5,761 bases of DNA from Spirochaetaceae bacterium. GTDB lineage: Bacteria > Spirochaetota > Spirochaetia > Treponematales > Breznakiellaceae. Below, piece by piece: positions 5,258 through 5,761 of this stretch (position 1 is the stretch's first letter; each line of letters starts with the position of its first letter). The DNA is taken from positions 1 through 5,761 of the forward strand of contig JAIRMY010000194.1 of NCBI GenBank assembly GCA_031258335.1. Direction: 5' to 3'. A program made the position numbers and the translations under genes. The notes beneath the pieces were generated by a model that did not search any database, was not told where the DNA came from, and saw nothing but the letters and a program-made list of their open reading frames with translations.

Positions 5258-5761
5258 ATGAAAGTTGTTGAAGCTGCGGGAGTGGTGAAAGACTACGGGC
5301 TGAATGGGACGGTGGTTCACGCCTTGTGCGGCGTGGATTTGAGCTTTGAAAGCGGGGAATTTAGCGCGATTGCGGGGCCTTCGGGGAGCGGAAAGTCAAC
5401 TTTCCTCCATCTTGCGGGCTGCCTCGACACGCTGACCGCCGGCGTTTTCAGGATAAACGGGCAGGATACGTCGGCAATGACGAAAAAAGAGCTTGCGTTG
5501 TTGCGGCGAAAGCACATAGGCTTCATCTTTCAGGCTTACAACCTGATTCCCGTGCTGTCCTGCCTAGAAAATGTGGCGTTTCCGCTTACGCTGCTTAGGT
5601 TTGGCAAGCGGGAAACCGAAGCGCGGGCGCGGCGGGCGCTCGAAGACGCCGGGCTTTCGGGGATGGAAAACCGGCGGCCAAAAGAGATGTCCGGCGGACA
5701 GCAGCAGCGCGTCGCCATTGCGCGGGCGCTTGTAAAGAAGCCGCTTCTGATTCTCGCAGAC
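5258..5761 (+). CDS. ABC transporter ATP-binding protein, LolD/MacB type, cut by the right edge
   Basis: The visible 168 residues cover most of an ABC ATPase of about 220-240 residues. They include the A-loop region VVKDYGLNGTVVHAL (aromatic Tyr13), Walker A GPSGSGKST at 40-48, the Q-loop with GFIFQAYNLIPVLSCLENV (Gln92), the signature MSGGQQQR at 144-151, and Walker B LLILAD ending on Asp168, where the window stops. The 'GFIFQ.YNLIP.L...ENV..PL' pattern is typical of the MacB/LolD/FtsE-like class, which works with FtsX-type permeases in lipoprotein release, export or mechanotransmission. Which one cannot be told without the permease expected downstream. A strong AAGGAGG ribosome site ends five to six bases before ATG 5258. 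It has its own promoter and operator-like palindrome, so it is probably a separately regulated unit from lgt. Its codons are richer in GCG and CGG than those of flbB or the ParA-type gene, which may hint at a different history. Confidence 0.93.
   Translation, partial: MKVVEAAGVVKDYGLNGTVVHALCGVDLSFESGEFSAIAGPSGSGKSTFLHLAGCLDTLTAGVFRINGQDTSAMTKKELALLRRKHIGFIFQAYNLIPVLSCLENVAFPLTLLRFGKRETEARARRALEDAGLSGMENRRPKEMSGGQQQRVAIARALVKKPLLILAD

Noticed and set aside
5258..5761. Molybdate transporter ATPase (ModC) regulated by the ModE-type protein
   Set aside because: The Q-loop region 'FQAYNLIPVLSCLENV' and overall pattern fit the LolD/MacB class, and no modA or modB gene is visible in the window.

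Overview
The window looks like a spirochaete chromosome, most likely Treponema or a close relative. The main clue is a FlbB-type periplasmic flagellar collar protein, a family tied to spirochaetal flagella. A long MinD/ParA ATPase, an Lgt with extra segments, and mixed base composition with strong purine-rich ribosome sites fit this. The assignment rests on recognised protein families, not on a marker gene.

Left part, minus strand (1-2543). The 5' end of an unrecognised gene runs off the left edge (1-134), preceded by a perfect 16-bp palindrome. Next is an exported von Willebrand factor A protein (283-1383) with a MIDAS-type metal site, whose probable promoter lies inside the longer open frame. 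Then comes a two-gene unit read leftwards: flbB (1935-2543) and, 18 bases after it, a stand-alone ModE-type winged-helix DNA-binding protein (1533-1916).

Centre and right, plus strand (2653-5761). A MinD/ParA-type ATPase with an unusual C-terminal extension is divergent from flbB across a 109-base intergenic region. The 181-base gap after it holds two near-identical 21-bp GC-rich hairpin repeats and further inverted repeats, resembling remains of an IS200/IS605-type element or a small mobile repeat. Then comes lgt (3974-5059), which adds the diacylglyceryl group to prolipoproteins. After a 198-base gap with a near-consensus sigma-70 promoter and a palindrome at the expected transcription start lies a LolD/MacB-type ABC ATPase, cut by the right edge at its Walker B aspartate.

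How they may work together: flbB and the divergent ParA-type gene suggest a link to flagellar assembly or positioning, but this is context only. Lgt and a LolD-like ATPase could both serve lipoprotein biogenesis, but the ABC gene has its own promoter and may be an unrelated exporter. I see no RNA gene, CRISPR array, intact insertion sequence or clear defence system. The least explained items are the hairpin-rich gap at 3793-3973, the two palindromes, and the flbB/ModE-type pairing.
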